64,000 bases of DNA, taken from NCBI RefSeq assembly GCF_947179165.1, contig NC_077243.1, positions 50,673,001 to 50,737,000 of the forward strand, in the 5' to 3' direction. Shown here in pieces: positions 12,481-25,108 of this stretch. The stretch is from Solanum dulcamara. Taxonomy: Eukaryota; Streptophyta; Magnoliopsida; Solanales; Solanaceae. The notes under the pieces were generated by a model, which ran no database searches, was not told the origin of the DNA, and saw only the letters and a program-made list of their open reading frames with translations. The position numbers were made by a program, and so were the translations under genes. Every line of letters starts with the position of its first letter. Position 1 is the first letter of the stretch.

Positions 12481-13357
12481 TTGTCCTTGAGGATGACCAT
12501 CCTTAACCCTACACTCCTAGGCATGATGACCCGGCTTGCCACATTAATAGCACACATTCGAACCCGCTAGGCACTCTCTCTTGTCGTTCTTTGCACATTT
12601 TTTATAGCAACTTGGACAATTGGGGAACCTTCTTGAGACTTACTATCTTTGTCAATCCTTGGAATAGTAGCATTTGAATCCTTGACCGAAATACCTTTGG
12701 CAAAAATATGGACGCCCACTATTTTCAGACCTAGCATGAGAGGAATTTCCACCATCGGTCCTTGCCTTTTTGGACACCCTAGTTTTCTCTCTTAGCTTAT
12801 CTTCCTCTATTTGTTATACATGGGTCATAAGTCTAGAGATGTCCATTTCCTGAATCAACATGAATGTCTTGTATTCTCTATAAACCAAATGCGACACACT
12901 CGATAAGAACTTACTCATACAAGCCCTTAGGTCGGAAACCATGAATGAAGCATACTTTGATGATTGGGTGAACTTGAGGAATAGTCCCTCACATTCATAC
13001 CTCCTTGCTTAAGATTGATGAACTATTGTATCTTAGACTCCCCTAACTCCAATGAGAAAGGGCGGTTAAGAAACACTTCTTTAAATTCTTCCCAAGTTAC
13101 GGGATCCGTCTCTCTAGGGCTCTCTCTCTTCTATTGATCAAACAAAATTCTACCTATACTTTTCAACTGATAAGCGGCCAACTCCGCCCCTCTCTACTGG
13201 GATAATCCCCATAATCTCCACTATCTTATGAATGCTTTCAACAAACTCTTGTGGATCCTCATCCACCTTAGAACCCTAAATATCTGGAGGATTTATCCTC
13301 ATAAAGTCACGAACCCTTGTCGCCGCCGTACCCACCTTTGGGTTCAAAAGAGCAACT
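12481..13357 (-). pseudogene. Gag, middle and C-terminal part (B)
   Basis: From 13357 downward the minus strand reads VALLNPKVGTAATRVRDF and then FMRINPPDI, SKVDEDPQEFVESIHKI: the N-terminal capsid region of chromoviral Gag. It continues through a decayed middle to the basic linker near 12850-12760. A zinc knuckle near 12555-12530 (CY-stop-CGKPGHHA) has a nonsense codon inside the C-x2-C. The missing N-terminus lies at 24742-24890, on the far side of A2. Confidence 0.82.
13353..13357. repeat. Target-site duplication of A2, left copy
   Basis: GCAAC immediately before the A2 LTR end; an identical GCAAC stands at 24742-24746. This 5-bp duplication is the length normal for Ty3 integrase and fixes both ends of A2. 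Confidence 0.92.
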
Positions 13358-16351
13358 GTCACAACCCAACCCCATAGACCGCGACAGGGGTCCGATCTAA
13401 ACCCCCGTATATGTGTCTATTAGATGTGGTCAAGTCGAACTATAATTAACATAATACCATGCAATAGAACCCTATTGGGTGATAATATTTTCATAAACCA
13501 GTAGCCTTTTTCATTTGTATCACATCATGAAAGGGAACGTAAGCCGACGAGGCTGTCATACATATAAAATTTTACAACATTTCAAGTAGACCCAGCTGAA
13601 CAATACTTACACATACAACCCACATATACATGTCTGCAGACCTCTAATAATATTAATAACAACATATGGCGGGAAAGGGCCCCCACCTTACCCCTGAATA
13701 ATAAAACAATACTATACATCAATGGTCAGTGCCAAAAACTAGGCTTCGATACAATAGAGCCTCTTCCAGTTGAGCTGAGTGGGATCCTAAGATGACGGAC
13801 TCCCAAAACCTGTACCTGTACCTGCGGATATGAAATGCATTCTCCTCGAGAGAAGGGGATTAGTACGACATATGTATTGAGTACGTAAAAAATAACATAG
13901 CACAACTGGAAGCATATCTAAAATAGAGAAGCAGGGGGTAAATTATCAAATCAACAACTTATACCTGGGAAAGTAAAATTATGCATGCTCAAATTTTTAA
14001 TATAGCTGGCCCTATTAGGGATCCGGTGAATCATATCTGTAGTACCATCACCTTCTTATTACAACACATTATCACATCATCATATATATACGTGCGTACC
14101 CGGCCCTCTAGTGAGCGTGCGATGAACAATGCAGTAGAATTGTGCATGATTACTATTCCCGCCTCGGGCGCAATGAAAAAAGTGTTAAAGTATACACGAG
14201 TAGAGTAGTGAGAAATAAAACACAGTTTAAATCATTATCGGAGACTCAATGAATTCATCAGGTGAATCATCCCTGGAGATCAGGGCAGAAAGTATCTGAC
14301 GTATACCCTCTAAATGTCACTAAGGACTATGTAAAAGAGAGTTTTGCAAATCTTAGACATATACCAGTATGAAATATCTTATAGCAGTCTGAGCATTGGT
14401 TATCTCAGAGGATTTCTTTTTACGAAAAAGAACTTAGTCGAATCAATCGTTATACAGTTATATAGAAGACTCGAAGACTAGAAGTTTAACTACTTTAAAA
14501 GTCTTAACATCCAGAAGTGATTCAGAGTCCTGAAGTCATATTTAGAACCTAATAGTGAAGTTGCCCCAAAGATTTCATCAATCATATCCTACATCTAATA
14601 CATGCCAAAAAGGAAGAGGAAAGATAGGCTTTACATACCTATGTCAAAAACACGCCAAGAGAGAGCTTCACATACCTTTTTATGAGTTACTCTTTATCCC
14701 GTTCATCTCGTCATCCTTTAAACCTATTCAACATGAAAGTAATATGAATATCAACCACTCTTAGCTTTCCAGCATCTTACGTTGTAACTTAGTATTCATG
14801 GAATCTATTTCCTTGTTCGTCTCCTCGACTAGTTTTTTAATTAGTTAAGGTGTTAACGAAAATTGGCAGCACCTCCCCTATAACGTGCCCTATCCAAATT
14901 TCCAATTAGATCCCTAAAAAATACATCCAACCAACAACAATAACCTGCAGCATATATTTAAGCAATTCACACCAACAATATACAACATAAACTCCAAACG
15001 ACTCGCTTAGAATTACGATATCAAAATAGGGTGTCTACCCTTTATTTTGTAACACCTTTAATTATACAAAATAAGGGTTCGTGTGGCTGAAACCAGAAGA
15101 ACACTTACACCATTTAGAACATATTTCGTCCCTTCAACAACACACCACACCCCTGCAGCAACACCTCACAAGAAGAACACTTTACTTTGATGACAATTCA
15201 ACTATAACGACTACAATTTGGATTGTCTCCAACGCCTAGCATTCCTATACTATTTTCAATTTTTCTATCCACACACAAGGCCTATAATACACTCCATAAC
15301 AATACCATAAATTACAATTTTAAAGGAGAAACCTTACCTTACCCGATATTGGCCAAAACTGCAAAATTGTAACTCGAAACTTCTCCAAACGCGCTGCCCC
15401 AAATTGGAATTTTTGGTTATAAAACACTATTATATAACCATGGGACACCTCAAATAATTAATTCATAGAAAAAAACTCGGAGGCTTACCTTGGCAGCCCC
15501 AATCCGTAGCCCCTCTAGCTTGTACCCCTAGCGTTTTTCTCTTCTTCTTTCACACCCTTCTAGGTGTAAAGCTGAAGAAATGGTTCCGTAGACATCGTAG
15601 GATACATATATAAATATCCATGTGGTTGAGGAATATCGTAGATAATTAATTCATGGAGAACAATTTAAGAACTTACCTTTAATTCTTAAAAACCATGGTT
15701 GCCTTGTTCTTTGTTCCTCACATTTTTCCTCTTCTTTTGTTTCCTGGAGTTTCAGCTCCAAATAGAATAAGAATGACTTAGTATTCATCCAAATACACAT
15801 ATATACACATCTTTAGAAGGTTCCACATGGCATCCCCCTAGGGTTCCATGTGGCAGCCTCCTAGGGTGCCACCTCAACTTGTTCGGCCAATCACATGCTG
15901 CCATGTGGCAGTAGGGGGTACACCCCAAGCTGCTGCATCACCTACTTGACCCTAAGTAGGTGTATCACCTTCTTTTCCAAGTAGGTGAATCACCTACTTG
16001 CTTCGAGTAGGCGCGTCGTTTCCTTATTTCTCTTTTGTAAGCTCATAATCTCATCTTACTTCAAGAGCCTATGCACTTCTTGCTAATTAAGCTCGAAGTG
16101 TACTCAAGTAGCTTAAGTGTGTAGGATTTCTAAGTTAGTAGTTTACGTAGGTAGGTCGAGTCCTATGACTCCTTACTTGGCCTCTAACTTCTTCCAATTC
16201 CTCATAACCCTATTTACAACCTTCCCTACTATGGGGCATCACATTCTCCCTTCCTTGGAGTTGTTTAATAGCGTTGTAGATTATTCGGCTCACATAGTAA
16301 TTGCTAAGAAGCTTAAGAGACATTCCAATATCCAGAGTGTGGGGTGTAACA
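13358..16351 (-). repeat. 3' LTR of A2
   Basis: A 2,994-bp LTR; on the plus strand it begins TGTCACAACCC and ends GGGGTGTAACA. It closely matches 20646-22603 and 23674-24741. The U3 holds alternating CACCTACTTG and CAAGTAGGTG modules at 15939-16000. Confidence 0.92.
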
Positions 16352-16365
16352 TCCTTCCCCCCTTT
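16352..16365 (-). other. Polypurine tract of A2
   Basis: TCCTTCCCCCCTTT on the plus strand is the reverse complement of the AAAGGGGGGAAGGA tract seen in A3, and abuts the 3' LTR start. Confidence 0.85.
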
Positions 16366-16499
16366 AGAACATTCATCCCCGAATATTACATAAAACTTTC
16401 CTTAAGACCTTATACCGATTGTAGGGAGATTGTTTTCTATTACGATCATACATACTTTCATCCAACTAATTAATATATGAGTTTCAAGAGTTGGGGTTA

Positions 16500-17500
16500 C
16501 CTGTAGACATCAAGAATGAGTATGAATACTTGTGTTTTATGTCCTCTTCAATTTCTCAGGTCATCCCCTTTTCTGATTTTGGTTTTTCCACAGTATCTTG
16601 ACGGAAGGCACATATTTATTCTACAATCTTCTAGTTTGCCGATCTAATATAGCGATAGGTTGTTCCTCGAAGGATTCCATTTCCTGGACATCATCTATGG
16701 AACATACCCTGGGTGGCTCGGCAGTACCCTTACGAAGTATCCCTATCTGATAGACTGGGCGTATAGTTTCCAAATTAGGTGGTAAGATCAACTTACCGGC
16801 AAATTTGTCCACCTTATGAGCAACTTGATAAGGTCTAACATATTTTGGGTTAAGTTTCCTTTTCTGGGTGACCTTATTATAAACATCCAACAATCAATTT
16901 GAACTCTGTATGTCGATGTCGATTATTTGTATATCATTTCTGTCGACTTTGGCTATTAGTCAATAGCTTGCTTAATCATGTCGGGGCCTTTTTAGCTTAG
17001 TCTTTATATCATCGACCCATCTAATAGGGGAATTACACATCTTGCTCTACCAGTCTTGTACGGGGCCATTGAGATAATAGAGTAGTAATTATTATTGTAG
17101 GCAACTTGATAAGTGATAGATAATCAACCCTGCTATTTTCAAAGTTAACAACACCAGCTCATGAAATATCTTCTAGCGTTTAAGTGGTATGCTTTAGCCT
17201 GGTCATCAGGTTCGAGGGTCAAGTAGTGTACGGAGACTTATCTATCTTCCCAGTTACTTCGCGGACTGATCCTCGGTAGTTAACTATAACTTGGGCTCCT
17301 TCATCTAGGATAATAGGTATGGGGACTCCATAAGGTCCTACTACACATTTATCCTATAATTTTACACCTTCTTGGCTGAGTAGGTAGCCTTTGATCGAAG
17401 GAGAAGGGGCTAATATCGTTAATCCACAGGTAACATTCCCTCCAAATTCATCTAGCGCTGGAGTGCGAAGTGAGTCTTATAGCCTTGGTCATATTGTGGG
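16500..17500 (-). pseudogene. Integrase and chromodomain remnant (A2)
   Basis: The minus-strand block 16893-16621 reads TQKRKLNPKYVRPYQVAHK, LPPNLETIRPVYQIGILRK and then PIAILDRQTRRL, the integrase tail and start of the chromodomain. The chromodomain body decays down to about 16500. Upstream (17100-17400) a broken core can be followed: YGVPIPIILDEGAQV near 17320, where IISDxGxQF is expected, so the Asp context is altered. Multiple stops. Confidence 0.8.
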
Positions 17501-17830
17501 ATTTTTGACCTCGTGTATTACTTTCCGTCTTCCGTAAATTACATAAACTGGTACCCTTACCTTTTGGGTTTTGCTTTTCAATCCTTAGAGTTAGCTTCCA
17601 GGTGGTGTCAAAATTTCCTCGCCCACTAGCCCATATAGCCTCTCTGTGGTTTGCCTCTCATTAACTGGTACTATGTTAAAGAACTGTGGCATTCGAGTGC
17701 GTCGTTAGTTAGCAATTAGCTAATCCTTCATGTCTTGCTTAAATCCTTTTTACAATACCCTCAACATAACTTATAGTACTCCAGGAACATAATCTCATGT
17801 CGTTTCTCCGCCGGTAGTTCAGATTCTTCC

Positions 17831-17952
17831 ATCTCGCATGACCACACCCCCACTATCGCACTAAATTCCACCAGAATTTAGAAGTTAAGCGTGGTTGGGC
17901 AAGAGTAATACTGGGATGGGTGACCTCCTTGAGAAGTCTTTGTGTCGCGTTT
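17831..17952 (+). pseudogene. 5S rRNA-derived sequence, full length, inside A2
   Basis: About 122 bp resemble plant 5S rRNA from end to end. The best-kept part is the internal control region: AGAAGTTAAGCGTGGTTGGG (box A area), AAGAGTAATACTGGGATGGG (intermediate element) and GGGTGACCTCCTTGAGAAGT (box C area), ending TTTGTGTCGCGTTTC. It lies on the plus strand, antisense to its host element. The 5' third is more diverged. Probably a retroposed or captured 5S copy rather than a working gene; no T-run terminator of four or more follows directly. Confidence 0.85.
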
Positions 17953-20630
17953 CATTGTAATCCTTTCCATAATGTGCGGGGCACTCAACTTAGCCCAAGA
18001 TTTATCTCAGCGTCGTCCCACCAATCTTTATGTGTTGCCTTTCCCTTTCCTCTATTAACTTGTAACCGGTATAGGGGTAGATCTTTAGTTCCACTACAAC
18101 CATATCCCTTTTTGGTTATTTTGGTTTAACTCCTCCTATTATATTCACCCCTTTTTGTACGCACCCATTCATTTGGGTTGGCTACTGAGTAGTTCTAAAG
18201 TTCGTTCATATAGTGACCTTTAGAGCCACTTTGAGTTCTGTCAATCCTTAGCTGGCATAGTTTTAAAGGAATTTGACATATAAGCTTGCCAATCCTATAG
18301 TAACCAGTTAGTCCTGTCCGTCTTATTTAAACCATTTAACAATTTTTCATTACCCCTGCTTGTAACCTTCTTAACACATTCTCGTGTCATTCTTTACCTT
18401 TACGAGAATCTGAGAGAGTGCAAGAAATACCTTGTCGCACATCTTTCTATTTCCTTATTTACTCCTTGCTCATCTTATCTCCTACCATAGGAGTCTTGCT
18501 ATTTCTTTTCCTTGGTTACTTATCTATTGCAATTTCATTTATGACCAACTCTATAACCAACCTTTTGGCTTTTTAGTTTAGCATGATGTCTCTATCCTTC
18601 ATAGTGTCTCCTGAATTATTTGATATCCTTTCATCGTTATACCCATTTCTTTTTCATACGCATTTACCTTCTAGCGTTATGTTATTCCAGGTCTTGCTGA
18701 AAACTTCTTAACACTAGCTTGCATAGCATTCTAACTTCTATCCAGTTATTGATGACTTTCAGATCCTTCTAACTTAGTTCAACAAAGGATTTTATTGAAG
18801 TTTAAGCATCCATCTCAAACATGTTGCCACATCAATTGCCTCCATCTTACCCTTTGTAGTTTTCTAACTTGCTTCCCCCCTTTAGAGGGTACTTATACCT
18901 TTATTCGCTTATACCTTGCTCTATGTCCAGTCTCCTTCCCCAATGTACTTGGTACTATATCATATCCCCGTCTTTCTATTTTTTTTTGCCAACCTAATTA
19001 TCCATGTACGGAACCTTGGATAAATCACGAGGTGACAGGATCCTTCCCACATAGAGTGCGACATCTCATCTATTAATCTATACTTAAGTAATGAGACCAA
19101 TGGAACAACTCGTCCAAGGCCACATTCTACTTATCTCTATAAAAAGTTAATATACACTTGTAGCCATTCCAAATTTTCTTTTAACTAGGCAACATTTGTA
19201 TTCCGGAATTCATTGTCAAGGGTTCTCTAGGAGTAGTGGCTTTCCCAACCTATATCCTTTGTTTCTTGGGATGAATGGAAGCTGCGCCATTTATTCCTTA
19301 AGTTTGTCATCTTTGTCTCTTAGGGATTTCGTTATTTTTTGGGCGACGTTGTGTACGGGCATTACTCCTTTATACCTTATATCCCTTACCCTTACTGTGT
19401 ACCCAACACAGGCTTTTAACTTAGTTAATATATACCACGTACGCCTTACTAGTGGTCCTACTTTATCCCTGTATAATTGTATCACCCCATTTAATTCATA
19501 CTTACAAATCCCCCTTTTTGTTCGTACTCATATTCAGTTCTTGACATCTCTTTGAGGTGCTTCAGTTTAGAAGTCCTTTCCCTAATTAGTCGGTGGAGAA
19601 CTATAAACTGTTATCGTAAACCATTTTCCAACCATTGTTGGAAGAAACTAGAATCTCTTAATGATCACAGTACTTCTTTCAATACTTGACCTACCTAGTT
19701 TCCTTTTGAGTTTATCCTCGAGTTATGAACAACTTATCTAATTTACAATTAGGAGTTGGGGGCTTGGTACTTTCAAAATGAGTGAAGCTCAATTATTGGA
19801 CATCTTACCTTTCAACCTAAGTTTTTCTTTTTTTTCTACAACACAATTACGGCTGGAGATACTGTGGTCTGAACTGTATTGCTTAGATAGACTTTTGTTT
19901 CTCTGAAATAAACTTCCCCAAGTAAAAAGGGTATCCCTTATTGAATACATGAAGAGTACCTCTTACAGCTTTAATTTGGCATAATATGGGTACTCGGTAT
20001 CAATTTCCAAGACATGTTATAAAGCTATGTTTTATTCCCTTTTTCTTGTTTTGGGAAAATTTTGGCAGAGTTTCTTCTACACTTCGTACTATCCCACAAC
20101 CTGCACGCAGAAAATACCAACAATGACTCACAAGGCCAACACACATATATATATTCGTATTATATCACAGCCACACATGGCTTTCAATATCATCTCATAT
20201 TGTAGCCACACATGGCTTTTAACATCGACAATAATATAAAAATAGTGGACTTACCTCGTATGTCCAACTTCAAACTGCATCTGTTGCATTTTCCCATCTA
20301 CTTTTCCCTTCAGTTTTTGACTTTACACTTCAGTCACATGTCAATACCTTACCCAACAGATATATTTTGTGCCTTTACTTTACTTACCTGCGTGCTTTGT
20401 AGCTTCCCATGTCGTCAATTACTTCCTTCTGTTGGTGTCGTCCTTCTGTTAAGATCTAAGGTTAATATAAGGAATTTTCCTATCACTTGGATCTAAAGTA
20501 TGATCTCAGATGTGAAAGAAAGGTAACATTCTAAATGTCTTGTAGCTTCTTATTTATGGGTGTGGAGCACAACATATCGATAATCAAGACTCTACTAGAC
20601 ACGGTCTGCAGACAATCTAAGGACAAACTG
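17953..20630 (-). other. Mostly non-coding interior of A2
   Basis: Collinear with the A1 interior (for example the segment around 18800 matches A1 4090, and 19290-19485 matches A1 3399-3593). No gag, protease or RT motifs are readable on the minus strand. Open frames on the plus strand (such as 19196-19555) are antisense to the element and match antisense frames in A1, as expected from shared DNA. Confidence 0.6.
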
Positions 20631-20641
20631 CTCTGATACTA
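20631..20641 (-). other. Primer-binding site of A2
   Basis: CTCTGATACTA is the reverse complement of TAGTATCAGAG, one mismatch from the initiator-Met primer core. Four bases separate it from the 5' LTR. Confidence 0.82.
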
Positions 20642-20645
20642 CTTC

Positions 20646-23600
20646 TGTCACGTCCCAACCCCGTAGGACGCGATTGGGGTCTGATCTAAACCCCCGTATA
20701 CATGTCTATCAGTTGTGGTCAAGTCGAACTGTAATTAACATAATACCATGCAACAGAACCCTATTGGGTAATAATATTTTCATAAACCAGTAGCCTCTTT
20801 CATTTGTATCACATCATGAAAGGGCACGTAAGTCGATGAGGCTGTCATACATATAAACTTTTACAATATTTCAAGTAGACCCAGCTGAACAATACTTACA
20901 CATACAACCCACAAATATATGTCTGCAGACCTCTAATAATATCAATGACCACATATGGCGGGACAGGGCCCCCTCCTTACCCCTTGAATAACAATACAAT
21001 ACTATACATCAATGGCCAGTGCCAAAAACTAGGGTCCAATACAATAGAGCCTCTTCCAGCTGAGCTAAGCAGAATCCTAAGATAACGGACTCCCAAAACC
21101 TGTACCTGTACCTGCAGGCATGAAACACATCCTCCTCGAGAGAAGGGGGTCAGTACGACATATGTACTGAGTACATAAAACATAACATAACACAACTGGA
21201 AGCATATCTAAAATAGAGAAGCAGGGGGTAAATTATCAAATTAGCAACTTATACCTGGGAAAGTAAAATCATGCATGCTTAAATTTTCAATATAGCCGGT
21301 CCTATTAGAGATCCGGTGAATCATATCTGTAGTACCATCACCTCCTTATTACAACACATCATCACATCATCATACATATACATACGTACTCGGCCCTCTA
21401 GTGAGGGCGTAATGAATAATGCAGTGGAATTGTGCACGATTACTATTTCTGCCCCAGGCGCGATAAAAGAAGTGTTACAGTATATACGAGTAGAGTAGTG
21501 AGAAACAAAACATAGTTTAAATCATTATCGAAGACTCAATGAAGTCATCAGGTGAATCATCCCTGGAGATCAGGGCAAAAGTATCTAACGTATACCCTCT
21601 AAATATCACTAAGGACTATGTAAAAGAGAGTTTTGCAAATCTTAGACTTATACCAGTATGAAATATCTTATACCAGTCCGAGCATTGGTTATATTAGAGC
21701 CTTTCTTTTTAGGAAAAAGAACTTAGTCGAATCAATTGTTATACAGTTATATAGAAGACTCGAGGAGTAGGAGTTTAACTACTTTAAAAGTCTTAACATC
21801 CAGAAGTGATTCAGAGTCCTAAAGTCATATTCAAAACCTAAGAGTGAAGTTGCCCCGAAGCTTTCATCATCCATAGCCTACATCCAAGACATGCCAAAAG
21901 GAAGAGAAAAGATAGGCTTTACATACCTATGTCAAAAATATGCCAAGAGAGAGCTTCACATACCTCTTATGAGTTACTCTTTATCCCGTTTGCCTCGTCG
22001 TCCTTTGAACCTATTCAATATGAAAGTAATACGAATATCAACTACTCTTAAGTTTCCAGCATCTTAGGTTGCGTCTTAGTATTCATGGAACCTATTTCCT
22101 TGTTCGTCTCCTCAAATAGTTCTTTAATTAGTTAAGGCGTTAATGCAAATTGGGCAGCACCTCCCCTATAATGTGCCCTATCCAAATTTCCAATTAGATC
22201 CCTAAACACTACAGCCAACCAAAAAAAACAACCTGTAGCATATGCTTAAGAAATTCACACCAACAGTATGCAACATAAGCTCCAAACGACTCGCTCAAAA
22301 TTACGATGTCAAAATAGGGTGTCTAGCCTTTCTTTTGTAACACCTTTAATTATACAAAATGAGGGGTCATGTGGCTGAAAAAAGAATTACCCCTACCCCT
22401 TTTAGAACAAATTTAGGCCCTACAACAAAACACCACACCCCTGCAGCATCACCTCACAAGCACACCCCTTTACTTCAACGACAATTCAACTATAACGACT
22501 CCAACTTAGTTTATTTCGAACGTCAAGCATATCTATGATGTTTTCATATTTACAGCTACTTAAAAAACATATAATACACCTCTTAACAATACCATAAACT
22601 CCTAATTAAGAGGATAAACCTTACCTTACCCGAAATTGGCCATAACTGCCAAATTGCAACTCGGAACTTATCCAAACGTGCTGAAATTAAGCGGGCTATT
22701 TATGTCCCTTCTCCGCTACCCCAAATTGGAATTTTTGGTTATCAAACACTATTATATAAAATTGGGACACCTAAAATAATTAATTCATGGAACGAAACTC
22801 GGAGGCTTACCTTGGCAGCCCCCAAACCCGTAGCCCTCCTTTCCTTGTCTCCAATATTTTCCTTCAGGTTTCTCTTGTTTGTTCCAAGTGTAAATCTGAA
22901 GTTATAGTTCCGTAGACATTGTAAGATACATATATACATCTCTATGTGGTTTAGGAACACCGTAGATAATTAATTTGCGGAGAGAAAGTTAGAAACCTAC
23001 CTTAGTTTCTTCTAAACCACGGCTGCCTCCTTTGCTCTTCTCACATTTTTCCTTTCTTTTTGGCTGCTGTTTTGGACAGAAAATGTGACTAAGAGTCACT
23101 TAACATATAGATATAGGTTTCCTTAGGGGTGACATATGTCATCCCCTAAGGGTGGCACGTGTTCGGCCCCATTGGGCCAACACATACATGCTGCCAATAA
23201 GGGGCTGCCACATGGCATGGGGTCCACCTCCCCCTAAGCAGGTGGGTTACCTACTTGACCCCAAGAAGGTGGGTCACCTACTTTCTTGAGGTGCTACCAC
23301 ATGTCAGTCCTCTATTGGCTGCCATGTGTCGTCTTTTTCCCTTCCTCGTGGGTTCGTAATCTTGTCCTATTTTAGGATCCTATGTAATACGTGCTACATA
23401 AGCTTGGTATGTCCTCAAGTAGCTCAAGTATGTAAGACTTATAAGTTAGTATCTTAAGTAGGTAAGTCGATTCCTACGACTTATCACCTGGCCTCCAATT
23501 CTTTCTAGATTCTTATGACTCTATTTCCAACCTTCTCTACTATGGGGTATCACATTCTCCCTCCCTTAGAGTTGTTTGATAGTGTTATAGCGTATACGGA

Positions 23601-24741
23601 TCACATGATAATGTCTAAGGAACTTATAAGATATTCTGGGTTTAAAAGTGTGGGGTGTAATTTCCTTACCCGAAATTAAGAGGATAAACCTTACCTTACC
23701 CGAAATTGGCCAAAACTGCAAAATTGCAACTCGGAACTTCTCCAAACGTGATGAAACTGAGCGGGCTGTTTATGTCCCTTATCCACTGCCCCAATTTGGA
23801 ATTTTTGGTTATAAAACACTATTATATAACCGTGGGATACCTCAAATAAATAATTCATGGAACGAAACTCGGAGGCTTACCTTGGCAGCCCCAACCCGTA
23901 GCCCCTCTAGCTTGTACCCCTAGCGTTTTCCTCTTCTTCTTTCACACCCTTCTAGGTGTAAATTTGAAGAAATAATTCCGTCGACATCATAAGATACATA
24001 TATGCATATCCTTGTGGTTGAGGAACACCGTAGATAATTAATTTACGGAGAATAATGTAAGAACTTATCTTTAATTCTTAAAAACCATGGTTTCCTTGTT
24101 GTTTGTTCCTCACATTTTTCCTCTTCTTTTGTTTGCTGGAGTTTCAGCTCCAAATAGAATAAAAATGACTTAGTAGTCATCCAAATACACATATATACAC
24201 CTCTTTAGAAGGTTCCACATGGTATCCCCCTAGGGTGATACGTGGCAGCCCCCTAGGGTGCCACCTCAACTTGTTCGGCCAATCACATACTGCCATGTGG
24301 CAGTGGGGTCCACCCCAAGATGCTGCATCACCTACTTGACCCTAAGTAGGTGCATCACCTGCTTTTCCAAGTAGTTGCATCACCTACTTGCTTCGAGTAG
24401 GCGTGTCTCTTCCTTATTTCTCTTTCGTGAGCTCGTAATCTCATCTTACTTCAAGAGCCTATGCACTTCTTGCTACTTAAGCTCGACGTGTACTAAAGTA
24501 GCTTAAGTGTGTAGGTCTTCTAAGTTAGTAGTTTACGTAGGTAGGTCGAGTCCTATGACTCCTTACTTGGCCTCTAACTTCTTCCAATTCCTCATAACCC
24601 TATTTCCAACCTTCCCTACTATGGGGCATCACATCCTCCCTTCCTTGGAGTTGTTTAATAGCGTTGTAGATTATTCGGCTCACATAGTAATTGCTAAGAA
24701 GCTTAAGAGACATTCCAAGCTCCAGTGTGTGGGGTGTAACA
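20646..24741 (-). repeat. Enlarged chimeric 5' LTR of A2
   Basis: It spans 4,096 bp against 2,994 bp for the 3' LTR. 20646-22603 matches the 3' LTR closely and 23674-24741 matches its other end closely. Between them lies an extra 1,070 bp (22604-23673), a second, diverged version of the same U3 half. The outer end carries the correct terminus and the GCAAC duplication. Confidence 0.85.
22604..23673 (-). repeat. Extra diverged U3 copy within the A2 5' LTR
   Basis: Bounded by the repeated anchor AATTAAGAGGATAAACCTTA at 22604 and 23674 (offset 1,070 bp). Its inner sequence is clearly less like the 3' LTR than 23674-24741 is. Near 23650 it ends in GTGTGGGGTGTAAT, a slightly degraded LTR terminus, so it looks like the terminal half of a related LTR brought in by unequal recombination or conversion. 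Confidence 0.8.
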
Positions 24742-24746
24742 GCAAC
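24742..24746. repeat. Target-site duplication of A2, right copy
   Basis: GCAAC, identical to 13353-13357. Confidence 0.92.
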
Positions 24747-24890
24747 CACCTCACGATTCGCTTGTGCCGTCACGGCTTGAGCAATTACTTGACAGGTCGC
24801 TCGAAACTCGACATTAGTTACTTGGTCATTCAAAGCTTGTTGCTTCTCTTCAACCATATTTCTTCCAATGGAGTATCTTCGTAGAGGCAT
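24742..24890 (-). pseudogene. Gag N-terminus (B)
   Basis: Minus-strand ATG at 24890, then MPLRRYSIGRNMVEE and TNVEFRATCQVIAQAVTAQ, the usual MPPRR...NxEFRxxxQxLAQ opening of Tekay-type Gag. It runs into A2 at 24741 and continues at 13357. The ATG fits because it lies about 200 nt downstream of the primer site and opens with the family N-terminus. Confidence 0.85.
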
Positions 24891-25108
24891 TTTATGAAAA
24901 TTGCAAAGAACACGCATTAGAGTGAAAGACTTAGAGTACCACTCTACCACAGAAAATAGATCATAAAAGAAGTGAGATTTTTGTAGGATGCCTCATAGCC
25001 TCCTATTCATAGATGTGGCGCACTTCACAGTGATGAACAAGAATCTAATTGGTGTGGAATGTTAGACTCCCTAGGATACTCCTAAACCTTGTATTATGAT
25101 ACCAAGTT
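24891..25108 (-). other. Leader and primer-binding site of B
   Basis: A 5' leader of about 200 nt. TATGATACCA at 25095-25104 is the reverse complement of TGGTATCATA, a match to the first eight bases of the initiator-Met primer site, four bases from the LTR. No coding signal. Confidence 0.75.

Larger units (their letters stand above)
13358..24741 (-). mobile_element. Ty3/gypsy element A2 nested in gag of B
   Basis: Minus-strand sister of A1 and A3. Its 3' LTR is 13358-16351, the purine tract 16352-16365, the interior 16366-20630, the primer site 20631-20641 and the enlarged 5' LTR 20646-24741. It is bounded by GCAAC duplications, and the B gag reading resumes on both sides. Inside, only the integrase/chromodomain remnant (16500-17500) and a 5S rRNA-like segment (17831-17952, opposite orientation) stand out. 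Confidence 0.93.

Noticed and set aside
17831..17952. Cassandra-type TRIM element around the 5S-like sequences
   Set aside because: No short flanking LTR pair, TGT...ACA ends or primer site was seen close to either 5S segment. The borders run straight into A-family interior.
19196..19555. 119-aa plus-strand frame as an antisense gene of A2
   Set aside because: It is antisense to the element and mirrored by an antisense frame in A1. The hydrophobic sequence has no family resemblance, and shared DNA explains the conservation.
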